Below are positions 36,724 to 44,345 of a DNA stretch of 64,000 nucleotides, in pieces. A program made the position numbers and the translations under genes. The notes beneath the pieces are model-generated. The model made no database searches. It worked only from the letters and a program-made list of their open reading frames with translations, and was not told the origin of the DNA. Position 1 is the first letter of the stretch. Every line of letters starts with the position of its first letter. Source of the DNA: Methylobacterium durans (lineage in GTDB: Bacteria > Pseudomonadota > Alphaproteobacteria > Rhizobiales > Beijerinckiaceae); NCBI RefSeq assembly GCF_003173715.1, contig NZ_CP029550.1:806001-870000 (forward strand), given 5' to 3'.

Positions 36724-36933
36724 ATGTCGATCGCGTGCGACGTCTGGAAGGATGCGAAGACCGAGGTTGGGCCGTACGAGTTCGCCAACCTTCCGAGACC
36801 CGGCGACACCATCTCGGTGCCGAAGCAGAGCGGCGACGGCTACCAGCATTTCAGGGTCGACAGCGTGACCCATCGCGCAAGCGGGGCGGCCCACCCGACT
36901 GCGACGTACCTGTTTGTCTCGGAAGCGGAGTAA
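36724..36933 (+). CDS. hypothetical protein
   Basis: A 69-residue protein from the ATG at 36724, preceded by AGGAGAGCGGA. The sequence (MSIACDVWKDAKTEVGPYEF, ISVPKQSGDGYQHFRVDSVT, ATYLFVSEAE) looks like a small beta barrel. The upstream frame from 36595 has weaker support. Function unknown. Confidence 0.5.
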   Translation: MSIACDVWKDAKTEVGPYEFANLPRPGDTISVPKQSGDGYQHFRVDSVTHRASGAAHPTATYLFVSEAE

Positions 36934-37144
36934 GGCATCCTCAATAGGCGTGGCGAGGCGGTGCCTCGGCCACTCGGCAGGTGGCGAAAACTGCCGAGAA
37001 CAGACGGCCGGAGCTACATGCCAGCCCTGCCCGGCATCTCTCACTAGGGTCTAGGATGTTGCCGCATTCGGCTATCAAAATGCCGAAAGCGGCGTGTGTG
37101 AGAGGCGAACTGATTGGTTTCCGGCCCTCTCACATGGGCAAGCC

Positions 37145-37393
37145 CTATTGGAACGGTGGCCTGAGTGCTCTGAGCATTGCCCGTAGGTCCGTATCCGGCA
37201 GCTCCGCTTCCCAGCGCACCAGCACGGCGCCACAGGCCGCCATTATGGCGCGCAGGTCCTCAACACACCGCTCGGCCTCGGCAAGCGTCAGGAACCCGCA
37301 GCGCCAGTGCACCGAACCGGCCGCAGAAGCAGCCACGACCGCGAACCGCCCGTCTGGATGGTCGACGATGCTGTAGGTCACTGAGCGCGCCAT
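37145..37393 (-). CDS. hypothetical protein
   Basis: An 82-residue product (MARSVTYSIVDHPDGRFAVV, FLTLAEAERCVEDLRAIMAA, CGAVLVRWEAELP). The alternation of strand and helix suggests a small alpha/beta domain. Divergent from the sigma-factor gene, so the 120 bases between them should carry both promoters. Function unknown. Confidence 0.5.
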   Translation of the reverse strand: MARSVTYSIVDHPDGRFAVVAASAAGSVHWRCGFLTLAEAERCVEDLRAIMAACGAVLVRWEAELPDTDLRAMLRALRPPFQ

Positions 37394-37445
37394 TAACCCC
37401 AATCGCACTGGCTTGCAGAGGACGGCAGGAACGCGAGCGCCACGC

Positions 37446-37470
37446 GGAACGATCCTCCAACGGCCTAGTT
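37446..37470 (+). promoter_or_regulatory. candidate EcfG-type promoter of the sigma-factor gene
   Basis: GGAAC, 16 bases, AGTT, against the EcfG consensus GGAAC-N16/17-CGTT. It lies 46 bases before the predicted start, consistent with autoregulation seen in other alphaproteobacterial general stress systems. Confidence 0.4.
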
Positions 37471-37515
37471 AGGTGTTCACTGTACAGTCAGAGTGCTCGG
37501 CGTACGCCTCCGCGC

Positions 37516-38250
37516 ATGACTCTGAGAAAAAACAGCAGGTTGAAGGACATGCTGATACCAAGCGGGCTCGGTGCGCATCAGCCAGATGTGCGGGACGCAA
37601 CAGCTTCGGCTCCCCTGTCTGTGGCCGTCCTCGATCGCCTCGGCTTCGAGCTGCAGGCGGCCTACGGCGCGCTGATGCAGGCTCAACCGCCGCAGCGGTT
37701 GCTCGACCTGATCGCGCAGCTCGACAGCGCGCTCGCCGTGCAGGGTGGGAACGCAGAAGCCTTCCGCGACGGCCTGATCGCGATGCTTCCTGACCTGCGA
37801 GCGTTCGCGATGTCGCTCGTCCCGGACGCGGCACGCGCCGACGACCTCGTGCAGGAGACGCTGGTTAGAGCGTGGGCAGCTCAGGATCGCTTCCTGCCGG
37901 GCTCGAACCTCAAGGCGTGGGCTTTCACGATCCTGCGCAACCAGTTCTACACCGAGTGCCGCAAGACCAAGCGCGAGGTCGAGGACGCGGACGGCATTAT
38001 GGCCGGCACCCTGACCGCACCCGCCGCTCAGGAACATGGCACGGATCTGCGCACCATCTGGACGCACATCGCCAAGCTGCCAGCGGTCCAGCGCGAAGCC
38101 CTGCTGCTCGTGGGCGCGCAGGGCCTGACCTACGAAGCTGCAGCCGAGGTGATCGGCTGTCAGACAGGAACGGTGAAGAGCCGTGTCAGCCGGGCGCGTT
38201 CGCTTTTAACGAGCCTGCTCGGGATGCCTGCGACACGGGTGTCCGCCTAG
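37516..38250 (+). CDS. EcfG-type sigma factor with NepR-like N-terminal extension
   Basis: About 244 residues. The C-terminal ~170 are a standard sigma-70 ECF factor: region 2 (AFRDGLIAMLPDLRAFAMSL, DDLVQETLVRAWAAQDRF, LKAWAFTILRNQFYTECRK) and region 4 (LPAVQREALLLVGAQGLTYE, IGCQTGTVKSRVSRARSLL). This is the form of EcfG, the general-stress sigma factor. The ~75-residue N-terminus has LGFELQAAYGALMQAQ and PQRLLDLIAQLDSAL, strikingly like the anti-sigma factor NepR (LGxxLRAxYD...PxRFLDLLxxLD). NepR is normally a separate upstream gene. The start could be ATG 37516 or 37549. Confidence 0.7.
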   Translation: MTLRKNSRLKDMLIPSGLGAHQPDVRDATASAPLSVAVLDRLGFELQAAYGALMQAQPPQRLLDLIAQLDSALAVQGGNAEAFRDGLIAMLPDLRAFAMSLVPDAARADDLVQETLVRAWAAQDRFLPGSNLKAWAFTILRNQFYTECRKTKREVEDADGIMAGTLTAPAAQEHGTDLRTIWTHIAKLPAVQREALLLVGAQGLTYEAAAEVIGCQTGTVKSRVSRARSLLTSLLGMPATRVSA

Positions 38251-38529
38251 GCGCTGACACGTGATCGGTGACGAGGCCGTCCACCTCGCGCCAGTCTTGG
38301 TGCAGTCGGAACCTGCTCATCGGTGGCCTCGTCGCTCGATCTGCTTGCTCGTCTGCTTGACCATGGCCCGCCTGATCGCACAGGCAGGGCACTCGCCAAC
38401 CAAGCAGGATCCAGCCGCGGCCGGATGCTCCTAGCGCGCCGCTTCCTGGGCCTCGCAGGTGCCATTGGTGCTCAGCGCCGCGGTGGCGCCCCGCCTTGGC
38501 CTCAGCAAACGGCCGTGAAAGGATGGCGT

Positions 38530-38829
38530 ATGCCCGGCCGAGAGACCCGCGTTCTCAGAGTTACGACGGAGCGGTGCGTGAAGGACCCGCGCTACTTCTG
38601 CTGGGTTCTGGTCCCGTCCGATACCGGGATCCCGCATAGCCGATCCTCGCACGCCTATCCCACCGAGGAAGCCGCACGGTTGGAGGCTGACGCTCTGGCT
38701 CGCGTGCTCAACGCGGCAAGCGCAGAGCCTCCGCAGCGTCGAACCCGATCAACCCTGCGAAGCGCGCCAGTGACGCCTTTATCGAAGACGGCTCGTCAGA
38801 CCCGCTCCCAACCTCGGCCGGGGCCATAG
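38530..38829 (+). CDS. hypothetical protein
   Basis: A 99-residue product (RVLRVTTERCVKDPRYFCWV, LVPSDTGIPHSRSSHAYPTE, EEAARLEADALARVL) with a basic, disordered C-terminus. The middle looks like a small alpha/beta unit. No family recognised. Followed by a terminator and the second repeat block. Confidence 0.45.
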   Translation: MPGRETRVLRVTTERCVKDPRYFCWVLVPSDTGIPHSRSSHAYPTEEAARLEADALARVLNAASAEPPQRRTRSTLRSAPVTPLSKTARQTRSQPRPGP

Positions 38830-38995
38830 TCCATCAAGGGCAAAAGGCTCCATAACGCCCAATCGGCGGGCGACTGCTTCAAGCTTCGCCCCGGGGCATT
38901 CTCCACCGGGCCGGTTCGCGGCGGTACTGAACCTCGCGCGGCGCCCGGAATGGTTCTATCCTCGGCCCCATACGAGTGATGGACCCCGCAGTCGT

Positions 38996-39139
38996 CGCGA
39001 GTGTAGAAGCCGCCCGCGTGTCCCCCTTCGCGGGCGGCTTTTCTATGCCTCTACTGGCACGGTCCGCGCGGCGCGAATTGAGCTTCCGGAGACTGTTCGG
39101 AGGGGCGTTTTCCGATCCCATAAACGCGCTTACGCGAAG
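38996..39139 (+). repeat. repeat block, copy 2, with Xer-like core
   Basis: Diverged copy of 23489-23634, in the same orientation: CGCGAGTGTAGAA, terminator hairpin, CTACTGGC, CTTCCGGAGACTGTTCGGAG, and CCCATAAACGCGCTTACGCGAA. The half-sites CATAA and TTACG are separated by six bases, the spacing of chromosomal dif sites. Confidence 0.5.
39009..39044 (+). terminator. rho-independent terminator inside repeat copy 2
   Basis: GCCGCCCGCG and CGCGGGCGGC form a perfect 10-bp stem over a 10-base loop, followed by TTTTCT. Ends transcripts from the 99-residue protein gene. Confidence 0.8.
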
Positions 39140-39187
39140 GGAGCGAGCGCGCTACGCGAGTATGGCGGGCTTACGCGGCGCCGCGCC

Positions 39188-39493
39188 TTACCACGGTCTC
39201 GCGGCCCGCATGTAGTCCTCGGCTCCTGCCTGGGCACGCAGCCGGATCGCCTGCACACGATGGTGCCGGGCTTGGTCGAGAAGCCCATCTGCGGTCTCCG
39301 GCCGGCCTTCCTGCCGGTGAGCGTGAGCTACTGCGGCAAGCTCGTCCGCCATCGCCTCAGCCAGGGAAGCGGCGACGATGCGATTGGCAGGCAGGAGCTT
39401 CACGGGTGCCTTGAGCGCGGCTTTCAGCCCCGATCGAAACGAAAGGCCCCGCAAACCGTGAGGCTGCGGGGCGAGTACGTCTCGAGGCGGCAT
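39188..39493 (-). CDS. hypothetical protein
   Basis: A 101-residue helical, Ala-rich product. Its C-terminal QARHHRVQAIRLRAQAG resembles LARHHRVKALENRGRLA of the protein encoded at 58898-59158, so they may be distant relatives. The proximal part has ASLAEAMADELAAVAHAHRQ. Function unknown. Confidence 0.45.
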   Translation of the reverse strand: MPPRDVLAPQPHGLRGLSFRSGLKAALKAPVKLLPANRIVAASLAEAMADELAAVAHAHRQEGRPETADGLLDQARHHRVQAIRLRAQAGAEDYMRAARPW

Positions 39494-39710
39494 CGCTAGC
39501 GCGACCTTGGGAAGGACGAAACCGCTAGCAAGGCCAGTGTCGATTGGGGATCGACCACAGCATCGTCTCTTTGGTCGGGAAGCGTGGCTTTAACAAATGC
39601 GGGGCCGAATGCGCGAAAGCCGATCGCGGCTTAAGGGAGCCGTGCGGACACAGGTTCTGCCATGCCTTTGGGAGTGTGGCCCAGAAGGACTGAACCCGAG
39701 GAGGTGCGCC

Positions 39711-39791
39711 ATGGCGGTAGTCATCCTCGACCCGGTCACCGGAAAGCTCGTGACCATCCAGCCGCCGAAGCACCGCTCTCCTGAGAGTTGA
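39711..39791 (+). CDS. 26-residue microprotein, VILDPVTG type
   Basis: MAVVILDPVTGKLVTIQPPK plus a basic tail: 26 residues, with a GAGGAGG ribosome site eight bases upstream. Paralogous to the microprotein at 29251-29328 (VILxPxTGxL plus Pro/Lys tail). A longer in-frame extension upstream has no ribosome site. The repeated occurrence with strong initiation signals supports a translated gene. Function unknown. Confidence 0.6.
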   Translation: MAVVILDPVTGKLVTIQPPKHRSPES

Positions 39792-39933
39792 CCGCGGGCT
39801 GCTGCGGCGAGCGAGAAACGGCCTAGCGGAGTTGGTCAGGACGCTGGCGAAGTGGGCGTTGAGCCCGGCAGATCCACCTCGCCTAATCAGCGCACTTGAG
39901 CTGATGGCGGGGCAGGACCTTGCCCCGCAGCTT

Positions 39934-40146
39934 TCAATCCCCAAGAGCGCGGAGAAGCGCCTGCTTAACCCGTGCGAGCCTGAGGGTCGTTCGGATCTCA
40001 AGCAGCTTCTCTTCGGCGGCGGCGCGGGCCGCTTCGTTTCCGGCGAGCTTCGCAACCAGATCGATCTGTCGGTCCCAGCGCCGCTCAGCCTCGACGATAT
40101 GCCGGGTCGCCCCTTCGAGCGGGGTTTCGTTGACGGGAGTGATCAT
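39934..40146 (-). CDS. small helical hypothetical protein
   Basis: A 70-residue product predicted as one long helix or coiled coil (RHIVEAERRWDRQIDLVAKL, EAARAAAEEKLLEIRTTLRL). Similar small proteins occur in many copies in Methylobacterium, in my recollection, but no function is known. Transcribed in the same direction as the next gene upstream (40192-40434). Confidence 0.5.
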   Translation of the reverse strand: MITPVNETPLEGATRHIVEAERRWDRQIDLVAKLAGNEAARAAAEEKLLEIRTTLRLARVKQALLRALGD

Positions 40147-40191
40147 GGCTTCTCCCTGGAAGGCTGCCGCCCGGGCGCACGGGTCTCGCTG

Positions 40192-40434
40192 TTAGAGCAT
40201 GCGCTCACTGGCCAGATTGCCAGCCTCATCGAAGATGCCCTGCCAGGCTTTTCGGTCGACGCGAACCGTGACACGCCAGTGGCCGGCATCCTCCGCCTGC
40301 CCAGCCTCGACGCGGCTCGTGACGAGGCCCAGCCTCATCTTGTGCCGCAGGTGGCCGGGGAGGATGTCTAGTCGTGCGGCGAGCTGCTCCGGATCGATGA
40401 ACCAGCTGCCCTGCCCATTGCGATCCAAGTGCAT
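40192..40434 (-). CDS. small hypothetical protein (DUF6522-like)
   Basis: An 80-residue product starting at the ATG at 40434, which has a GGAGGG ribosome site. The sequence FIDPEQLAARLDILPGHLRH, KMRLGLVTSRVEAGQAEDAG, WRVTVRVDRKAWQGIFDE fits a small alpha/beta family I associate with DUF6522. That family name is from memory and not firm. The earlier Met at 40449 has no site. Function unknown. Confidence 0.55.
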   Translation of the reverse strand: MHLDRNGQGSWFIDPEQLAARLDILPGHLRHKMRLGLVTSRVEAGQAEDAGHWRVTVRVDRKAWQGIFDEAGNLASERML

Positions 40435-40572
40435 GGGGCGTCCCTCCATCAGCTCAGCGGCAGATGCGGGCTAAGGCTGACTATACCACACAAAGTGCGA
40501 GAGCCGGAGCCTGATCGGGAGGCGGAGCCTTGCTCGCCTGATCGGCAGCTGGTCTCTTCGCGTCGGTTGCGC

Positions 40573-40800
40573 TCAGCCATCCAGAGCGTGGAGCAGATAC
40601 CACCTGATCTGCCGGGTGGCCCTCATCGCAGCCTCTGAGCGGAAGCCGGGCGGCGTTGCCTCCCCTCCCCTAACCGGGGCGCCGTAGTTCCAGATTCCTC
40701 CCTGCACAAAGCTTGGCACTGACCGGTCCTCGCGCACCGCGAAGCGTAGGGCCAGATGCTGCTTACGGCGAAGCACGTCGAAGGCGTCGGGTTCCCGCAT
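40573..40800 (-). CDS. hypothetical protein
   Basis: A 75-residue product (MREPDAFDVLRRKQHLALRF, AVREDRSVPSFVQGGIWNYG, APVRGGEATPPGFRSEAAMR) of coding character. It may be an alpha/beta fold. The start is uncertain; the preceding frame is Arg-rich. No family recognised. Confidence 0.4.
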   Translation of the reverse strand: MREPDAFDVLRRKQHLALRFAVREDRSVPSFVQGGIWNYGAPVRGGEATPPGFRSEAAMRATRQIRWYLLHALDG

Positions 40801-41269
40801 GCGCCTCCGCCTCTCGCCCTCGGCAGGGAAGCGAGGGCAGAGCATGCGCATTCTGAACCACCATTAGCCCGAGTTGGCTCCGGAGTGAGTGAGGGCGTCC
40901 GAGGCCACGCTGAAACGGTACCTTGCGCGGGCGGAAGCAGTGCGCTCGCTGACTCGTTCGTAGTGACTCTCGATTTCTCGAACAGGGCCTGTTTCACACG
41001 GCGCTTTCGATTCTCTGTTTCCGGCTCTGTAATAACGAGAGCGAGTTTACCTTTCATTTGTCTGAGATCCTATTCGGATTTGCGGCGGATTTACTCTTGA
41101 CAAGCGTTCGGAACGGGTCAGTTTACGATACTTCAAGCAATGACGATTGCGGCCACCGCGGCTTAATCGCCGGCCTGCGCCCATTGTTGTGATCAACCGG
41201 CAGCCGCCGAACGCAGCCCCCGGCGAATCCGTGGGGCAGCGCTGATGCCGTGCGTCGAAAGGCCCAACC
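40801..41269. other. intergenic region before the replication module
   Basis: AT-rich towards the right. TTGACA at 41097-41102 with AGTTTA 17 bases later could be a housekeeping promoter for the DUF3102 gene, but the -10 is poor. A minus-strand frame from 41057 begins well (MKGKLALVITEPETENRKRR) but soon loses coding character. Confidence 0.35.
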
Positions 41270-42166
41270 ATGAACCCTCACGATCAGCCAAACTCGGCCC
41301 CCCACAAGTTCAGTTATGACGGGATGGATCCTGAATCAGCCACGAGACTGCAGGCGCTCACTAACGATATTCGGAAGCTGACCAGAACCACGTCAGAGAT
41401 CATTTTCGAGATCGGCGAACGGCTCGGAACCGCCAAGGGCATCGTCCGCCATGGGGAGTGGGGCTCGTACTTGGAGCGCGAGTTCGGATGGACCGAGCGA
41501 ACGGCACAACGTTTCATGAACGTCCACGAGACCTTCAGGGACAAATCCGACATCGTGTCGGTTCTCGGGCCGACTGCACTTTACCTGCTGGCTGCCCCTT
41601 CAGTGCCTCAAACGGTCCGAGACAGCGTTGAGGTCCGGTTGCAGCAAGGCGAGCGGCTCAGCATCAGAGAGGTCAAGCAACTGATTGATGCTGAAGGGCG
41701 CACTCACCAACCGGGAACTAGGTTTAATCCTCCGTCAGACGCTGCGCCGCAGTCGCAAGCTGAAGATCAGCTGGGTGCCGAAGAGCGGCCGGGAGCGGAC
41801 GATCAGCCGGGTGCCGGAGAGCGGCCGGGAGCCGACGATCCGCCGGGTGCCGGAGAGCGGCCGGGAGCCGGGTTTGATACGAAAGGTGTGGTTGGACCGG
41901 AAGCCGACCCCCAATCCTCCAGCGAGCCCACGCCGTCTGCTGGAACCAAGCGCCCGTCAAGCAAAGAAGCAACAGAGAAGGACCCGGTTCTGTCAGGGGA
42001 TGGTTTCGAAGGGAGAGCCGAGACAGACGAGCCGGAATTCCTTTTGGCGAAATACGTCGTTGAGCATTTCAACGGCGAATTCGACAAGCTTCTGACCGGA
42101 CTCAACGAAGTAGATCCACAGAAATTCTGCGACGCCTTGCGCGGGGCCTGCCCCAAGCCACGCTGA
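41270..42166 (+). CDS. DUF3102 domain protein with internal repeats
   Basis: A 298-residue protein. Residues ~20-140 are a DUF3102 region (LTRTTSEIIFEIGERLGTAK, GEWGSYLEREFGWTERTAQR, FMNVHE), found in plasmid and phage proteins that bind DNA or assist replication. A disordered linker follows with 2.7 copies of a 12-residue GAGERPGADDPP repeat. The C-terminus ends with a conserved-looking helix (FLLAKYVVEHFNGEFDKLLT). It leads the mobile-element backbone of integrase and primase-helicase genes. Biochemical role unknown. Confidence 0.7.
   Translation: MNPHDQPNSAPHKFSYDGMDPESATRLQALTNDIRKLTRTTSEIIFEIGERLGTAKGIVRHGEWGSYLEREFGWTERTAQRFMNVHETFRDKSDIVSVLGPTALYLLAAPSVPQTVRDSVEVRLQQGERLSIREVKQLIDAEGRTHQPGTRFNPPSDAAPQSQAEDQLGAEERPGADDQPGAGERPGADDPPGAGERPGAGFDTKGVVGPEADPQSSSEPTPSAGTKRPSSKEATEKDPVLSGDGFEGRAETDEPEFLLAKYVVEHFNGEFDKLLTGLNEVDPQKFCDALRGACPKPR
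41773..41871 (+). repeat. 36-bp tandem repeat in the DUF3102 gene
   Basis: Units starting GGGTGCC at 41773, 41809 and 41845, exact 36-base period, about 2.7 copies. In frame, so copy-number change alters only linker length. Confidence 0.85.
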
Positions 42167-42511
42167 ATTTCTGAATTCGAGAGGTGGATGGTCATACAGG
42201 ATTGGCCATCATCGCACGCCCTCGCCGACATAACAGCCGGCCTACCACCGATGCCTCGGTATGCACCGATGAGCGCCCGGTAAGAGCATCACGGATAGCC
42301 GCTATGCCCTCACTTCCCGCCCGAGGCGGGCTCCCAGATGAAAACGTCTGCGGCATCATGCAGGCAAGCCAGACCATCGTCCGCCGCCACATCGGCCCCC
42401 TCCTCGCACACCCCGGTGCGCTCGGACGTGCGCCGGCGGGCGTGGAAAACCAGTTTGCAGGGAGAAGGCCGACCAGCACCGTGCTGACGCGAGCCTGCTG
42501 GAAGCCAGACA
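42167..42511. other. intergenic region before the integrase genes
   Basis: No gene seen. Open frames here lack ribosome sites. It may contain excision or regulatory sites for the integrase, but none is recognisable. Confidence 0.35.
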
Positions 42512-42883
42512 ATGGCTGACAGCGAGCCGATGACCGGTCCCATTCCGGATCGCCTCGCGCGTGCCTTCACCGGACGCACGACGCTGAACCTGAGGGAGGC
42601 GGCAGCAGCCCTCGAAATGGACAAGAGACACCTTCGGTCGGCCGTAAGGGCTGGTCGTGTGGGGTACCTCATCCACGGACAGGGCGAGAGGCGCGCGAGG
42701 CGGCGGTTCCTTCTCTGCGACCTGGTGCAGTTCCTCCAATCGGAGCGTCGCCGGGAATGTCCCTCTACACGCGCAAAGGTTCGCCGTTCCTCTGGTGCGA
42801 CATCCGGGTCGAAGGACAGCGCATTCGGTGCTCTACGGGCGAGACTGACCGGCGCTCCGCCCAAGCCGTCCAGCGGCGCCTGA
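42512..42883 (+). CDS. small helix-turn-helix protein before the integrase
   Basis: A 123-residue product. TLNLREAAAALEMDKRHLRS, AVRAGRVGYLIHGQGER and RRFLLCDLVQFL resemble the winged helix-turn-helix of excisionase/MerR-like proteins (helix-turn-helix domain 17). The last ~40 residues are Ser/Arg-rich. It overlaps the integrase start by 127 bases in another frame. In integrative elements such a gene often sets the direction of recombination. Confidence 0.6.
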   Translation: MADSEPMTGPIPDRLARAFTGRTTLNLREAAAALEMDKRHLRSAVRAGRVGYLIHGQGERRARRRFLLCDLVQFLQSERRRECPSTRAKVRRSSGATSGSKDSAFGALRARLTGAPPKPSSGA

Positions 42884-43905
42884 GAGATGAGGCGCGCTCG
42901 GAGACCAGGGCCGAGAAGGAGCGCCGCGCGGCCTGGGGTGGCAAGGAGAGGCCCACTCTTGGGAACCTCGCCGCGCGTTACTGGAACGAGGTCGGTCGGC
43001 ACCACGCCGCGGCGCAGACGACGTGGTGGTCGCTCGAGTGGCTGGTTGATTATTTCGGCGAGGAAACCCTCCTCACCGACATCACCTCGGAACGCATCGC
43101 TGCCATGGTGGCGCATCGGCGCACCATTCGGGTGAGGCGGGATCCAGCGACAAGGGCCCTCATCGAGATCCCCTGCAATCGCGTGCAGAACGCAACCGTC
43201 AACCGCTACGCGACAGAGCCGTTGCGCAAGCTCTTCAGGCGCGCGCGGGACGTCTGGCTCTACCCGGTCACCTATCCGCAATGGGCGAACCTCCTGCTGC
43301 CCGAACCGCAGGAGCGTGTTCGTGAAGCCGTCGGTGACGAGGAAGCCAGAATCGTGCGGGCGCTCGGGCCGGACTACGGTCGCCTGTTCCGCTTCCTGAT
43401 CAGCACCGGCACGCGCGTGAGTGGCGCGCTGCTGACCTGGTCCCAAGTGGACCGCGTCAATCGTTTGGCGCGGATCCGCAACAAGTCCCGGACCGGGCAA
43501 GCACAATGGTACACGATCCCGCTCACCGACGCGCAGTTCGCCATACTGGACGAATGCGCCGGACATCATCCCGTCTACGTGTTCACCTACGCCGCCAAGC
43601 GCAGCCGAGGGAGCGTCGGTCGGGGCGAGCGCCGCCCGATCACGGACGGCGGCTTCAAGACCCAGTGGCGACGCCGTGTGACCGAAGCCGGGATCGCGAA
43701 GGGCTTTCGCCGGCACGACGCCCGCCACATCGCGGGCACGCGCTACCTGCGTGCCACCGGCAACCTCAAGGGCGCTCAACGTCTACTCGGGCACAAGCGG
43801 GTGGAGACGACCACCCGCTACGCGCACGTCCTGCTTGACGACATTCGCGCCGGCTTGGAGGCGGTGGAAGCAAGCCGTGCAGCATCCCCTTCTCGTACCG
43901 GCTGA
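42757..43905 (+). CDS. tyrosine recombinase/integrase
   Basis: A 382-residue site-specific recombinase. The catalytic set is visible: Arg in STGTRVSGALLTW (~218), Lys in NKSRTGQAQWY, HDAR (~317), the LLGHKRVETTTRYAH box with His (~345) and the nucleophilic Tyr (~354). The N-terminus has a small Arg-rich arm-type domain and a core-binding domain (ARYWNEVGRHHAAAQTTWWS). It probably integrates an element at a tRNA; the tRNA-Pro(GGG) fragment at 12039 is a possible att site. Part of the DUF3102-primase block. Confidence 0.85.
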   Translation: MSLYTRKGSPFLWCDIRVEGQRIRCSTGETDRRSAQAVQRRLRDEARSETRAEKERRAAWGGKERPTLGNLAARYWNEVGRHHAAAQTTWWSLEWLVDYFGEETLLTDITSERIAAMVAHRRTIRVRRDPATRALIEIPCNRVQNATVNRYATEPLRKLFRRARDVWLYPVTYPQWANLLLPEPQERVREAVGDEEARIVRALGPDYGRLFRFLISTGTRVSGALLTWSQVDRVNRLARIRNKSRTGQAQWYTIPLTDAQFAILDECAGHHPVYVFTYAAKRSRGSVGRGERRPITDGGFKTQWRRRVTEAGIAKGFRRHDARHIAGTRYLRATGNLKGAQRLLGHKRVETTTRYAHVLLDDIRAGLEAVEASRAASPSRTG

Positions 43906-44345
43906 ATGCCGGATCGTCGCTCAAGGCAAGCCTTCCAAGAAGATGTACTGTCTCCGGTCGTCTGCGCCCAGCGCAGGTTTACGGGGAACCCAGATGGGTG
44001 GGCCAAAGTCAGAGTATGCGCAGGAGATGGTCGTGCCGAGCAAATAGCATGGCCGCCTCGTCGACCAATAATGACAACAAATTATGTGTTGCCGTCGAAT
44101 ATTTAGCACTTTACATTGAATTTGCCATTCCGGCCGGTCGCATCCAGTGCGGCGTAGTCGGTGCGCAACCGTAATTCACGCGAGCATCAGCTGCGTGAGG
44201 CAAGGCTCAAGTTTAACCTTATTGCCGTTCGTCCGAGTGTCAGCCGTCCACGGCCTTCGATGCCTTGAGCGGGCTGACCCGACGCGCGTGCTTCCCCATC
44301 ACCAGCAATCGCCCGGAGAGACATGCTCTTCGGCAAGGACACGGC
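43906..44345. other. AT-rich region before the replication gene
   Basis: No gene seen. The stretch around 44070-44130 (ATTATGTGTTGCCG, AATATTTAGCACTTTACATT) is much AT-richer than its surroundings and would suit a replication origin or promoter for the primase-helicase gene. No clear iterons. Confidence 0.35.

Noticed and set aside
40623..41057. 144-residue minus-strand frame with a good-looking start
   Set aside because: Only the first ~30 residues look coding; the remainder is Ser/Arg/Pro-rich and overlaps a better frame at 40573-40800. No ribosome site.
41097..41125. TTGACA with a -10-like AGTTTA as a promoter of the DUF3102 gene
   Set aside because: The -10 is poor and alternative spacing is off; kept only as a remark.
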